Shown here: positions 23,817-32,141 of the stretch, piece by piece | How the letters are laid out: each line of letters starts with the position of its first letter | Numbering within the stretch: position 1 is the first letter of the stretch | Assembly (NCBI GenBank): GCA_964643325.1 | Contig: CAZXSE010000005.1 | Location: 1 to 64,000, forward strand | Source: Fredricksoniimonas sp964643325 | Lineage (GTDB): Bacteria > Omnitrophota > Gorgyraeia > Zapsychrales > Fredricksoniimonadaceae | Length of the DNA: 64,000 nucleotides | Reading direction: 5' to 3' | Made by a program: the position numbers and the translations under genes | Notes under the pieces: model-generated | Told to the model about the DNA's origin: nothing | The model's database searches: none | What the model saw: the letters and a program-made list of their open reading frames with translations, nothing else

Positions 23817-23890
23817 GCGGCGGTAATTCAGTTGGCTAGAATGCCACCTTGCCAAGGTGGATGTCGAGGGTTCGAACCCCTTCCGCCGCT
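23817..23890 (+). tRNA. tRNA-Gly (anticodon GCC)
   Basis: A 74-base cloverleaf has acceptor stem GCGGCGG/CCGCCGC, D loop with CAGTTGGCTAGAATG, anticodon stem CCACC/GGTGG around TTGCCAA (anticodon GCC, reading GGC and GGU) and T arm GAGGG-TTCGAAC-CCCTT. The discriminator is T, as in bacterial tRNA-Gly. CCA is not encoded. A hairpin element begins with the very next base. Confidence 0.97.
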
Positions 23891-23952
23891 TAATTTTATT
23901 CCGCTCCGCGGAATAAAATTATCCTTGAGGCCCCGGGCCGAATGGGATAATT
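23891..23952 (+). repeat. Double hairpin abutting the tRNA-Gly 3' end
   Basis: TAATTTTATTCCGC (23891-23904) pairs perfectly with 23908-23921 across a TCC loop. A second stem, AATTATCC (23917-23924) with GGATAATT (23945-23952), uses the last five bases of the first stem, so the two are mutually exclusive; GGCC/GGCC forms its inner part. The U-poor end does not suit a standard terminator. It also lies in the leader of the EIIA gene that starts at 23988. Confidence 0.8.
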
Positions 23953-23987
23953 CCTTCCTCGGAGTAACCCAGAATGGAGTCTCGTTT

Positions 23988-24458
23988 ATGAAGATCACCG
24001 ACTTTCTTTGTTGCGATGCTGTTGCCGCCGACCTGAAATCCACTACAAAAAAAGATCTTATCGAAGAAATGGTGACCATGATGGTCGAGGCCGGTGCTTT
24101 TGAAAAAAAGAACAAGGCCAAGATCATTGACGTCCTCATGGCCCGTGAAGCCCTTGGCTCCACCGCGATCGGGCAGGGCATTGCTATCCCGCACGGCAAG
24201 ACCGATTGCGTGGACAAGCTTGTCGCCGGGCTTGCCATCAGCAAGAAAGGCATCGACTTTGACGCTCTCGACGGAGAGCCCGCTTATATTTTCTTTCTTC
24301 TTGCCGCCCCGATGGATTCGGCCGGCCCGCATCTCAAGGCGCTCGCGCGCGTGTCCAGGCTCCTGAAGGACAAGTATTTCCGCGAGAGCCTCAAGTCCGT
24401 CAAGGACAAGAAAGAGATCCTCGAGCTTATTGCGCGCGAAGACGCACAGATCGGCTGA
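23988..24458 (+). CDS. PTS EIIA domain protein, PtsN/fructose type
   Basis: This 156-residue single-domain protein belongs to the PTS EIIA type 2 family. The phosphorylated histidine is H69 in GQGIAIPHGKTD, preceded by MAREALGSTAIG, and followed by FFLLAAPMDSAGPHLKALARVSRLLKD, all typical of PtsN and fructose EIIA. It has no EIIB/EIIC partner; the nearby genes are YvcK, HPr and enzyme I, which points to a regulatory chain rather than sugar import. An open frame extends upstream to 23796 but runs through tRNA-Gly, so ATG 23988, with GGAG before it, is the start. Confidence 0.92.
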   Translation: MKITDFLCCDAVAADLKSTTKKDLIEEMVTMMVEAGAFEKKNKAKIIDVLMAREALGSTAIGQGIAIPHGKTDCVDKLVAGLAISKKGIDFDALDGEPAYIFFLLAAPMDSAGPHLKALARVSRLLKDKYFRESLKSVKDKKEILELIAREDAQIG

Positions 24459-24500
24459 CCCTGCCGCTCTGGCGGCGTGTAACAATCTGGTAGAACGATA

Positions 24501-25745
24501 ATGTCCAGCAATCTGTTCAAGTGGCTGTATCCCGGCATGCAGGTCAAGCGGTGGGTGTTCATATCGCTGATCGGGATCTGCATTGTGGCCCTGGGCGCGT
24601 ATTTTGCTGCGTATCCGGACCCTTTTGTCAGCAGTTTTGGCGTTATTATTGTCCTGTGCGGCATCATTTTTACGGCCATGGGCATTGGCAAGATGACGAT
24701 CTCGCTGATCACGATCTTTTTGCCCAGGCGTGAACAGGATCTTGTCAACATTTTGTACCAGAAGCGCTTCTTGGAGCGCGGCCCGAAGATCGTGGCGATC
24801 GGCGGAGGACACGGGCTTTCGAATCTGTTGTTGGCGCTCAAGGAATATACGGCCAATATTACGGCGATCGTGACGGTCGCTGACAGCGGCGGGTCGTCGG
24901 GGCGGCTGCGTGAGCAGTTCGACATCGTGGCCCCGGGTGATATCCGTAACTGCCTGGTCGCCCTTGCCGACGCGCCGGGTATCATGGGGGAGCTCTTTCA
25001 GTACCGTTTTCCCGAGACCTCGGAGCTCAAGGGGCACAATTTTGGCAATCTTTTTCTGACGGCTCTTTTTGAGGTGGGCAACCGGGATTTTCGTCAGGCG
25101 GTCGAACTGACCAGCAAGGTCCTTGCGATCCGCGGTAAGGTTGTCCCGTCCACTGTTTCGAACGTGCATCTGGTGGCGCGTTACCGTGACGGCAAGGAAG
25201 CGCAGGGTGAAGCCAGGATCCCGCGTTCAGGCGTGCCGATCGAGCGGGTTTTTCTGAACCCGGCGGACGCTGCGCCGACCGAAGAGGCGATCGAGGCGAT
25301 CAAGGAGGCGGATGTCATCATTCTTGGCCCCGGGAGTTTGTACACGAGCGTGCTGCCGAATCTGGTCATCCGGGGCGTTCCGGAGGCGATCGCGGCATCA
25401 ACGGCGTTCAAGATCTATGTGTGCAACGTGATGACCCAGCAGGGCGAGACGGAATCATATACGGCCAGCGATCATGTCAAGGCGCTGGTGGAGCACACCA
25501 GCCGGGATATTATTGACGGCGTTGTTGTCAACGGCAGCGATGTCAGCAGCAGCGAGGCCCTGGCGCGTTATCGCCGGGAGAATTCGATCCCCGTGGAAGC
25601 GGACGCGGAGCGGATCAGGGAAATGGGGTACAAGGTGTTCCTGGAGGACATTGTCGGGGTCAATGATTATGTCCGCCATGATTCGCATAAATTGACCAAA
25701 GCATTGATCGGCGCGATCGAACAGAACCGGGTGATCAGGCGTTAA
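24501..25745 (+). CDS. yvcK: YvcK/GlmR-family UDP-sugar-binding regulator with membrane anchor
   Basis: Residues about 85-400 form the CofD-like fold of the YvcK (gluconeogenesis factor) family: KIVAIGGGHGLSNLLLALK, IVTVADSGGSSGRLR, PGDIRNCLVALA, LKGHNFGNLFLTAL, ILGPGSLYTSVLPNL and CNVMTQQGETE. In Gram-positive bacteria YvcK binds UDP-GlcNAc and links carbon status to cell wall precursors. Here the 414-residue protein has two extra N-terminal hydrophobic segments (about 17-37 and 44-68), which many YvcK proteins lack, so it should be membrane bound. It lies between PTS genes, which fits a carbon-sensing role. It begins 42 bases after the EIIA stop. Confidence 0.9.
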   Translation: MSSNLFKWLYPGMQVKRWVFISLIGICIVALGAYFAAYPDPFVSSFGVIIVLCGIIFTAMGIGKMTISLITIFLPRREQDLVNILYQKRFLERGPKIVAIGGGHGLSNLLLALKEYTANITAIVTVADSGGSSGRLREQFDIVAPGDIRNCLVALADAPGIMGELFQYRFPETSELKGHNFGNLFLTALFEVGNRDFRQAVELTSKVLAIRGKVVPSTVSNVHLVARYRDGKEAQGEARIPRSGVPIERVFLNPADAAPTEEAIEAIKEADVIILGPGSLYTSVLPNLVIRGVPEAIAASTAFKIYVCNVMTQQGETESYTASDHVKALVEHTSRDIIDGVVVNGSDVSSSEALARYRRENSIPVEADAERIREMGYKVFLEDIVGVNDYVRHDSHKLTKALIGAIEQNRVIRR

Positions 25746-25746
25746 T

Positions 25747-26010
25747 ATGCCCAAGATAGAAAAGACGATAATCATCAAGTGCAAGCAAGGGCTTCATGCC
25801 CGGCCGGCGGCCATGTTCGTGCAGATCGCCCACAAGTACGCGGCGAATGTCATGATCCGCAAGGGCGCGGAGCAGGTCAACGGCAAGTCGATCATGGGGA
25901 TCCTCATGCTCGGAGCGGACCATGGCAGCGAGGTCTTCATGAGCGTTGACGGCGAGGATGCCGCAAAGATGTTCGCCGAACTGGAGGCGTATCTTGTTAA
26001 AGAAGAATAG
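25747..26010 (+). CDS. ptsH: Phosphocarrier protein HPr
   Basis: The 87-residue HPr carries phosphate from enzyme I to EIIA proteins. H17 in KCKQGLHARPAAMF is the catalytic histidine. S48 in NGKSIMGILML corresponds to the regulatory serine phosphorylated by HPr kinase in Gram-positive and some Gram-negative bacteria, so HprK control is possible; no hprK is in the window. It starts one base after the yvcK stop and its end overlaps the start of ptsI by 17 bases, so the three are co-expressed. Confidence 0.97.
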   Translation: MPKIEKTIIIKCKQGLHARPAAMFVQIAHKYAANVMIRKGAEQVNGKSIMGILMLGADHGSEVFMSVDGEDAAKMFAELEAYLVKEE

Positions 26011-27781
26011 GCCCGAAGTCGTTCTCAAAGGGATACCCGCGGCGCCGGGGATCTCCATTGGCCCGGCGTTCCTGATGGACCAGCAGGATTTCATTGTGCC
26101 CGAGCGCGACATCCTGCAGGAAGAGGTTGCTGTCGAGATCGCCCGCTTCGAGGAGGCTGTCAGCCATACCAAGCAGGAGATCCAGACGATCAAGGAGAAG
26201 ATCGCCCTTCAAGTCGGGAGCATGGATGCTCAGATCTTCGATGCGCATCTGCTCGTCCTTGAGGACTGCATGCTCATCGATGAGGTCAAGAAGCAGATCC
26301 AGTCGGAGAAGTCCAGCGCCGAAAGCATTTTTCACCGCGTTATCAAGCGCTACGTCGAGGTCTTTGAGAAGATCCAGGATGATTATATCAAGGAGCGTTC
26401 CGCCGACGTCGAGGATGTCGGCCGCCGCGTCCTCAAGCACCTGATGGGCGAGAGCCACAGCTGTGATTTTGACCAGCTTTCTGATGATATCATCATCGTG
26501 GCCCACGATGTCTCTCCGTCGGACGCGGTCATGATGTACAACAAAAAGATCCTCGGTTTTGTGACCGATGTCGGCGGCAGGACCGCGCATACGGCGATCA
26601 TCGCGAAAGCATTGGGCGTTCCGGCGGTCCTGGGATTGAAGGATGCGACGCTTCGGATCAGCAACCAGGATCCTATGATCATTGACGGCCGCAAGGGCGT
26701 GGTGATCGTTAACCCGTCGGAAGAGACCGTTCTGTTGTACCAGAAAGAGCGGGATAAGATCGCGCAGTTCGAGGGGTCGTTCTCCAACCTCAATGATGTT
26801 CCGCCCGAGACCCAGGACGGTAGGCGCATCGCGCTGATGGCGAATTTCGAGATGGATGATGAGCTTCCTTTTGTCAAGAAGTACCGGGCGGAAGGGATAG
26901 GGCTTTACCGCACCGAGTTCTTCTACATGAACCGCCTGGACCTTCCTTCCGAGGAGGAACAGTACAGGGCCTATCGCAAGATCGCGGAAGAGATGGCCCC
27001 GAACCCGGTCATTATCAGGACCCTTGACCTTGGCGGCGACAAATTCCTTTCGAGCGGGATCCAGCTGCCGAGAGAGATGGCCCCTTTTCTGGGCGCGCGG
27101 GCCATCCGCTTATGCCTTGAGGAGACGGATGTTTTTCGCACCCAGCTGCGCGCGATCCTGCGCGCTTCCGCCCATGGTAATGTGGGGATGATGTACCCGA
27201 TGATCGCGGGCCCCGGTGAGCTGCGCGCGGCCAACAGCATCCTCAAGGGCGTCAAACAGCGCCTTCGCGAAAAGAATGTTCCCTTTAACGAGAATATGCC
27301 GATCGGCGTGATGATCGAGGTTCCTTCGGCCGCCATGACGGCGGACCTTTTGGCCAAGGAATGTAACTTTTTCAGCATTGGGACGAATGACCTGATCCAG
27401 TACACGCTGGCGGTCGATCGCACCAATGAAAAGATGGCGCAATTCTATGAGCCTGGCCATCCGGCGGTCTTGCGCCTGATCCGCCGGACCATCAGCGCGG
27501 CCCATGATGCCAACATCAAGGTCAGCCTTTGCGGAGAGATGGCCAGTGATCCGACCCTGGCCGTGGTCCTTCTCGGGCTTGGGCTCGATTCGTTCAGCAT
27601 GTCACCGGCGAGCATTCCGGCCATCAAGAGGGCGATCCGCAGCATCCGCTTCTCGGACGCCCAGGAGCTGGCGCGCCAGGCGCTCAGGTTGAGCACCGGG
27701 CAGGAGGTCGAAGAGTTCATGACCGGCGAATTGACCAAGCTGGCGCCGGACATCTATAATTACGACGGTCAGCCCAAATGA
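25994..27781 (+). CDS. ptsI: PTS enzyme I (PEP-protein phosphotransferase)
   Basis: Enzyme I takes phosphate from PEP and gives it to HPr. The 595 residues start KGIPAAPGISIGPAFLM, carry the phosphohistidine motif GGRTAHTAIIAKALGVPAV near residue 195, and the PEP-binding barrel with IGLYRTEFFYM, RTLDLGGDK, PFLGARAIR, SIGTNDLIQYTLAVDRTNE and SLCGEMASDP. The best start is TTG 25994, inside ptsH, with GGAGG six bases upstream; no ATG gives a usual N terminus. Its stop overlaps the nucleotidyltransferase start as ATGA. With no sugar permease nearby, the PTS seems regulatory. Confidence 0.96.
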   Translation: MLKKNRPEVVLKGIPAAPGISIGPAFLMDQQDFIVPERDILQEEVAVEIARFEEAVSHTKQEIQTIKEKIALQVGSMDAQIFDAHLLVLEDCMLIDEVKKQIQSEKSSAESIFHRVIKRYVEVFEKIQDDYIKERSADVEDVGRRVLKHLMGESHSCDFDQLSDDIIIVAHDVSPSDAVMMYNKKILGFVTDVGGRTAHTAIIAKALGVPAVLGLKDATLRISNQDPMIIDGRKGVVIVNPSEETVLLYQKERDKIAQFEGSFSNLNDVPPETQDGRRIALMANFEMDDELPFVKKYRAEGIGLYRTEFFYMNRLDLPSEEEQYRAYRKIAEEMAPNPVIIRTLDLGGDKFLSSGIQLPREMAPFLGARAIRLCLEETDVFRTQLRAILRASAHGNVGMMYPMIAGPGELRAANSILKGVKQRLREKNVPFNENMPIGVMIEVPSAAMTADLLAKECNFFSIGTNDLIQYTLAVDRTNEKMAQFYEPGHPAVLRLIRRTISAAHDANIKVSLCGEMASDPTLAVVLLGLGLDSFSMSPASIPAIKRAIRSIRFSDAQELARQALRLSTGQEVEEFMTGELTKLAPDIYNYDGQPK

Positions 27782-28524
27782 AGGTCCTGATCCTTGCCGG
27801 CGGTTATGGCACGCGGCTGTATCCTGTGGTGAAGGATACACCAAAGGCGCTCTTGGAAGTTTGCGGCAAGACACTGATCGATCATGTTCTTGAAAAGATC
27901 GTTCCTGTCGCGGGGGTTGAGGAAGTTTGCATCGTTACCAATGATAAATTTTATGGCCAGCTTAAGGCCTGGGCTGACGCCAAAGCCGGGCTGCCTTTTG
28001 CATTGAGGGTGATCAACGACGGGACGAAAGCCCCCGAAGAGCGCCTGGGGGCCGTGGGCGATATTTTGTTTGTGATCGAAAAAGAAAAGGATCGCGGCGA
28101 CTGGCTGGTCGTCGGCAGCGACAATCTGTTCGACCAGGGGATCGTTGGGTTCATGGTGCAGGCTGTGAAGAATGCGCCTCATGTGACCATTGGCGCCTAT
28201 GATATCCGGGATATTGCGCTGGCATCGAAATACGGGGTGGTGGCTGTGGACCCCAACGGCTTGATCCTGTCGCTGGAGGAAAAGCCCAAAGAGCCCCGGA
28301 CCAGCCTGATCTCGATGTGCCTGTATTATTTTCCCAAGGAGGCGCTCAGGTTCATCCGTCGTTATGTGGATGAAACGCAGGCCACGGACACGACCGGTGG
28401 GTTCATTCAGTGGCTGTATCGCAAAAACCCGGTTTATGGTTTTAAATTTTCCGGAAAATGGTATGATATCGGAAGTTTGCAGTCGTATGACGAGGCTCAA
28501 AAGGATTTTCTGACAAAGTCCTGA
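27778..28524 (+). CDS. Sugar-phosphate nucleotidyltransferase
   Basis: The 248-residue enzyme has the N-terminal signature LILAGGYGTRLYPVVKDTPKALLEV of the nucleotidyltransferases that make NDP-sugars, then LVVGSDNLFDQG (metal-binding Asp) and SLEEKPKEPRTSL. The size and TGGFIQWL, YDIGSLQSYDEAQ near the end are those of glucose-1-phosphate thymidylyl/uridylyltransferase-like proteins. The nucleotide and sugar cannot be told from sequence alone. It is translationally coupled to ptsI by an ATGA overlap, an unusual pairing that may tie precursor synthesis to carbon status. Confidence 0.85.
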   Translation: MKVLILAGGYGTRLYPVVKDTPKALLEVCGKTLIDHVLEKIVPVAGVEEVCIVTNDKFYGQLKAWADAKAGLPFALRVINDGTKAPEERLGAVGDILFVIEKEKDRGDWLVVGSDNLFDQGIVGFMVQAVKNAPHVTIGAYDIRDIALASKYGVVAVDPNGLILSLEEKPKEPRTSLISMCLYYFPKEALRFIRRYVDETQATDTTGGFIQWLYRKNPVYGFKFSGKWYDIGSLQSYDEAQKDFLTKS

Positions 28525-28566
28525 ATAAAAATCCCAAACGGAAAGATCAACGAAAGGAAGGAACAC

Positions 28567-29724
28567 GTGAAAGGCAATTATTTCATTACATCAGAATCGG
28601 TCGGTAACGGCCATCCGGATAAGGTCTGCGATCAGATCTCCGACGCGGTGCTGGATGCAGTGCTCAAGGATGACCCCAAGGGGCGCGTGGCGTGCGAAAC
28701 GTTCATCAGCGCCGGGCTTGTCATCGTCGGCGGCGAGATCACAACAACGACCTATGTTGACGTGCACAAGCTGGTGCGCGGCGTGTTGAGCGATATCGGC
28801 TATACGGACCAGGTGTACGGTTTTGACGCGTCCACCTGTGCGATCCTCAATGCCATCAATCGTCAGTCGCCGGATATCGCGCAGGGCGTTGACGCGGGCG
28901 GCGCGGGTGACCAGGGGATCATGTATGGTTACGCGACGGACGAGACTAAAGAACTGATGCCGCTGCCGATCAAGCTTGCGCATGCCATCGTCAAGCGCAT
29001 TGAGGATGTGCGCAAGAGCAAGGTCCTTGATTATCTCGGTCCGGACTGCAAGAGCCAGGTGACCGTGGAATATGTCAACGGCAAGCCCCGGCGCATTGAT
29101 ACGGTTGTTATCGCGGCGCAGCACACCGAAAAGATCCTCGACAAGACGGGCATGAAGATCACCGAAGCGGCGCGTCAGCAGATCATTAAAGTCGTGGCCA
29201 TGCCCATCGTCGGCAAGTTGATCGATAAGAAGACCAAGTTCTATATCAACCAGACGGGTAAGTTCGTGGTGGGCGGCCCGCAGTCGGATACCGGCGTCAC
29301 GGGGCGCAAGATCATCGTTGATACCTACGGCGGGATCGTTCCGCACGGTGGCGGCGCTTTCTCCGGCAAGGATCCGACCAAGGTCGACCGTTCGGCGGCT
29401 TACATGGCGCGTTATATCACCAAGAACATCGTTGCGGCGGGCCTGGCCAACAAGTGCCTGATCCAGTTAAGTTATGTTATCGGCAAAGCCGAGCCGCTCA
29501 GTATCTTTGTGGATACATTCGGCACGGGCAAGGTGAGCGAGGAGAAGCTTGTCAAGCTGATCCGCAAGCACTTTGATCTGACACCGGCAGGGATCATCAA
29601 GACGCTCGAGCTGCGCAAGCCGGTTTTCCGCCGCACGGCAGCTTACGGGCATTTCGGCAATGCCGCATTCCGCTGGGAAAAGACGGACATGGCCGCAAAA
29701 TTAAAGAAAGATGCAGGTATCTGA
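28567..29724 (+). CDS. metK: S-adenosylmethionine synthetase
   Basis: MetK makes SAM from methionine and ATP. The 385-residue protein has TSESVGNGHPDKVCDQISDA at the start (methionine and ATP binding), GAGDQGIMYGYA, the loop region GKFVVGGPQSDTGVTGRKI, and GGGAFSGKDPTKVDRSAAY, all diagnostic. GTG 28567 is the start codon, with AGGAAGG upstream. The gene is directly followed by ahcY, so SAM synthesis and clearance of S-adenosylhomocysteine are encoded together as one methyl-cycle unit. Confidence 0.98.
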   Translation: MKGNYFITSESVGNGHPDKVCDQISDAVLDAVLKDDPKGRVACETFISAGLVIVGGEITTTTYVDVHKLVRGVLSDIGYTDQVYGFDASTCAILNAINRQSPDIAQGVDAGGAGDQGIMYGYATDETKELMPLPIKLAHAIVKRIEDVRKSKVLDYLGPDCKSQVTVEYVNGKPRRIDTVVIAAQHTEKILDKTGMKITEAARQQIIKVVAMPIVGKLIDKKTKFYINQTGKFVVGGPQSDTGVTGRKIIVDTYGGIVPHGGGAFSGKDPTKVDRSAAYMARYITKNIVAAGLANKCLIQLSYVIGKAEPLSIFVDTFGTGKVSEEKLVKLIRKHFDLTPAGIIKTLELRKPVFRRTAAYGHFGNAAFRWEKTDMAAKLKKDAGI

Positions 29725-29725
29725 C

Positions 29726-31129
29726 ATGGGAGCAGCAGAATACAAGGTCAGGGACATGTCCCTGGCGGAGCTTGGCCACAAGCAGATCGCGATGGCCGAG
29801 AAAGAAATGCCGGGGTTGATGTCATTACGCCGTAAGTACGGCGCCAAAAAGCCTTTGAAAGGCGCGCGGATCATGGGGTCATTGCACATGACCATCGAGA
29901 CCGCGGTGCTCATCAAGACGCTGGTCGCCCTCGGCGCGAACGTGCGCTGGGCGAGTTGTAACATCTTCTCGACGCAGGATCAGGCTGCGGCCGCGATCGC
30001 GGACCTTGGCGTGCCTGTGTTTGCGTGGAAGGGCGAAACCCTCAAGGAATACTGGTGGTGCACGCACAAGGCCCTGGTGTTCCCGGATGGCAAGGGGCCG
30101 GACCTGATCGTCGATGATGGCGGGGATGCGACCATGATGGTCCATCTTGGCCTTGCGGCGGAGAAGGACCCGAAGGTCCTTGATCGCAAAGCGGGTGGCG
30201 ACGATGAGAAAGAACTCCTGCTGTGCCTTAAAGGAATCCTGAAACAGACGCCGCGGCTTTGGCATGGCATCACGCCGAAGATCAAGGGTGTTTCTGAAGA
30301 AACAACAACAGGCGTTCACCGCCTGTACCAGATGATGCAGGAGAAAAAGCTCCTGTTCCCGGCGTTCAATGTGAACGATTCCGTGACCAAGTCCAAGTTT
30401 GACAACCTTTACGGCTGCCGCGAGTCGCTGGCCGACGGCATCAAGCGCGCGACGGACATCATGCTCGCGGGCAAGGTGGCGGTGGTGTGCGGTTATGGTG
30501 ATGTGGGTAAGGGTTGCGCGCATTCCTTGCGTTCCTACGGCGCGCGCGTTATCGTGACGGAGATCGACCCGATCTGTGCATTGCAGGCCGCGATGGAGGG
30601 TTTTGAGGTCAAGACCGTCGAGGAAGCCCTGCCGGAGGCCAACCTTTTTGTGACGGCCACGGGCAATTGCGAGATCATCACGGCGCAGCATATGAAGAAG
30701 ATGAACGATCACGCGATCGTTTGCAATATCGGGCATTTTGACAACGAGATCGATGTTGGCGGCCTTTTGAAGATCAAGGGCGTCAAGCGCGTGAATATCA
30801 AACCCCAGGTGGACAAGTATATCTTTCCCGACGGGCATTGCATCATCCTGTTGGCCGAAGGGCGGCTGGTGAACCTTGGCTGCGCGACAGGGCATCCGTC
30901 GTTCGTCATGTCCAATTCGTTCACGAACCAGACGCTGGCCCAGCTGGAATTGTGGCAGAAGAAATATCCGGTCGGTGTTTACCGCCTGCCCAAGCGCCTG
31001 GATGAGGAAGTGGCGCGGTTGCATCTTGAGAATGTCGGGGTGACGCTGACCCGGCTTTCGACGAAGCAGGCGAAGTATCTGGGCATTGATGCCGACGGTC
31101 CGTATAAACCCGAGCATTACAGGTATTGA
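29726..31129 (+). CDS. ahcY: S-adenosylhomocysteine hydrolase (adenosylhomocysteinase)
   Basis: AhcY splits S-adenosylhomocysteine to adenosine and homocysteine, using bound NAD. The 467 residues show GSLHMTIETAVLIKTLVALG, CNIFSTQDQAAAA, DDGGDATMM, the NAD motif GYGDVGKGCAHSLRSYG, NIGHFDNEIDVGGL and the tail YKPEHYRY. A stretch of about 40 residues around residues 145-185 (DPKVLDRKAGGDDEKELL) is the insert found in many bacterial and plant forms. ATG 29726 lies just after the metK stop; ATG 29711 inside metK is also possible and would add five residues. Confidence 0.97.
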   Translation: MGAAEYKVRDMSLAELGHKQIAMAEKEMPGLMSLRRKYGAKKPLKGARIMGSLHMTIETAVLIKTLVALGANVRWASCNIFSTQDQAAAAIADLGVPVFAWKGETLKEYWWCTHKALVFPDGKGPDLIVDDGGDATMMVHLGLAAEKDPKVLDRKAGGDDEKELLLCLKGILKQTPRLWHGITPKIKGVSEETTTGVHRLYQMMQEKKLLFPAFNVNDSVTKSKFDNLYGCRESLADGIKRATDIMLAGKVAVVCGYGDVGKGCAHSLRSYGARVIVTEIDPICALQAAMEGFEVKTVEEALPEANLFVTATGNCEIITAQHMKKMNDHAIVCNIGHFDNEIDVGGLLKIKGVKRVNIKPQVDKYIFPDGHCIILLAEGRLVNLGCATGHPSFVMSNSFTNQTLAQLELWQKKYPVGVYRLPKRLDEEVARLHLENVGVTLTRLSTKQAKYLGIDADGPYKPEHYRY

Positions 31130-31133
31130 TCTG

Positions 31134-32114
31134 ATGGTCAAGAAGATCCGGAAGGTCAGTAAGATCGGCGTGCTTTGTTCCGGCGGGGATGGCCCTGGGA
31201 TGAACGCCGCCGTTCGCGCGGTGGTGCGTACCGGGATCTTCAACGGCCTTAAGGTAGAAGGCATCATGCGCGGTTACCAGGGTCTGATCGACAATGATCT
31301 GGTCGATATGGGGCCTCGTTCTGTTTCCAATATCATCAATCGCGGCGGCACGATCTTGAAGACCGCCAGATCTCCCGAGTTCCGTTCTGTCAAAGGCCAG
31401 GCGAAAGCGGTCGCGACGATCAAGAAGCACAAGATCGACGCGCTGGTCGTGATCGGCGGCGACGGGTCATATCTGGGGGCCAGCGAGCTTTATTCCAAGT
31501 GGGGCGTTCCCACCGTCGGCATTCCGGGAACGATCGATAATGACCTGCACGGCACGGACCAGACCATTGGTTGTCATACGGCCATGGACACCGCGCTTGA
31601 AGCTATTGATAAGGTGCGTGATACGGCGCACAGCATGGAACGCATCTTTGTCATTGAGGTGATGGGCAACCGCTCCGGGTATATTGCCATGGAAGTGGCG
31701 CTCGCGGCCGGTGCCGAGGATGTGATCGTTCCCGAGTTCAAGCCGGATTATCAGGCCATGTGCGCGAGCATCAAGACGGGGAACAAAAAGGGCAAGGTCA
31801 GCTGGATGATCATTGTGGCCGAAGGCGGCGCGAAAGCGCAGGTCGTGGCTGACACCATCCATAATATGACCGGCCTTGAGACCCGTTCTGTTGTCCTGGG
31901 GCATGTGATGCGCGGCGGCACGCCGTGCGCGGCTGACCGGCTCTTGTCGACGAGGTTGGGCGTTGCGGCGGTCGAGGAGCTTTTGAAGGGTAATTTTGGG
32001 GTTGCATTAGGCGTAATGCGTGATAAATTAAACGTTATTCCTTTGGCTGACGCCAGGAAGCGGGACAACGATATTTATCAGGAACGCCTGCGTTTGATCA
32101 AAATGTTGCGATAA
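31134..32114 (+). CDS. pfkA: ATP-dependent 6-phosphofructokinase
   Basis: PfkA phosphorylates fructose 6-phosphate in glycolysis. The 326 residues contain GVLCSGGDGPGMNAAVRAVV, VVIGGDGSYLGA, PGTIDNDLHGTDQTIGCHTA and VEVMGNRSGYIAM (read as VIEVMGNRSG). The glycine in GGDGS, instead of Asp in the PPi-dependent type, favours ATP as donor. ATG 31134 is four bases after the ahcY stop with only a weak ribosome site; upstream in-frame codons lie inside ahcY. Together with fba at 37028 it indicates an Embden-Meyerhof pathway. Confidence 0.95.
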   Translation: MVKKIRKVSKIGVLCSGGDGPGMNAAVRAVVRTGIFNGLKVEGIMRGYQGLIDNDLVDMGPRSVSNIINRGGTILKTARSPEFRSVKGQAKAVATIKKHKIDALVVIGGDGSYLGASELYSKWGVPTVGIPGTIDNDLHGTDQTIGCHTAMDTALEAIDKVRDTAHSMERIFVIEVMGNRSGYIAMEVALAAGAEDVIVPEFKPDYQAMCASIKTGNKKGKVSWMIIVAEGGAKAQVVADTIHNMTGLETRSVVLGHVMRGGTPCAADRLLSTRLGVAAVEELLKGNFGVALGVMRDKLNVIPLADARKRDNDIYQERLRLIKMLR

Positions 32115-32141
32115 TTCACATAAATCAAAGAAGGGGAAGTT

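Noticed and set aside
23796..23987. Possible longer N terminus of the EIIA protein
   Set aside because: The extension would translate through the tRNA-Gly gene and its hairpin; EIIA proteins begin at the ATG at 23988.
28525..28566. SAM riboswitch before metK
   Set aside because: The gap is only 42 bases and holds a ribosome site but no space for a SAM-I or SAM-II aptamer.
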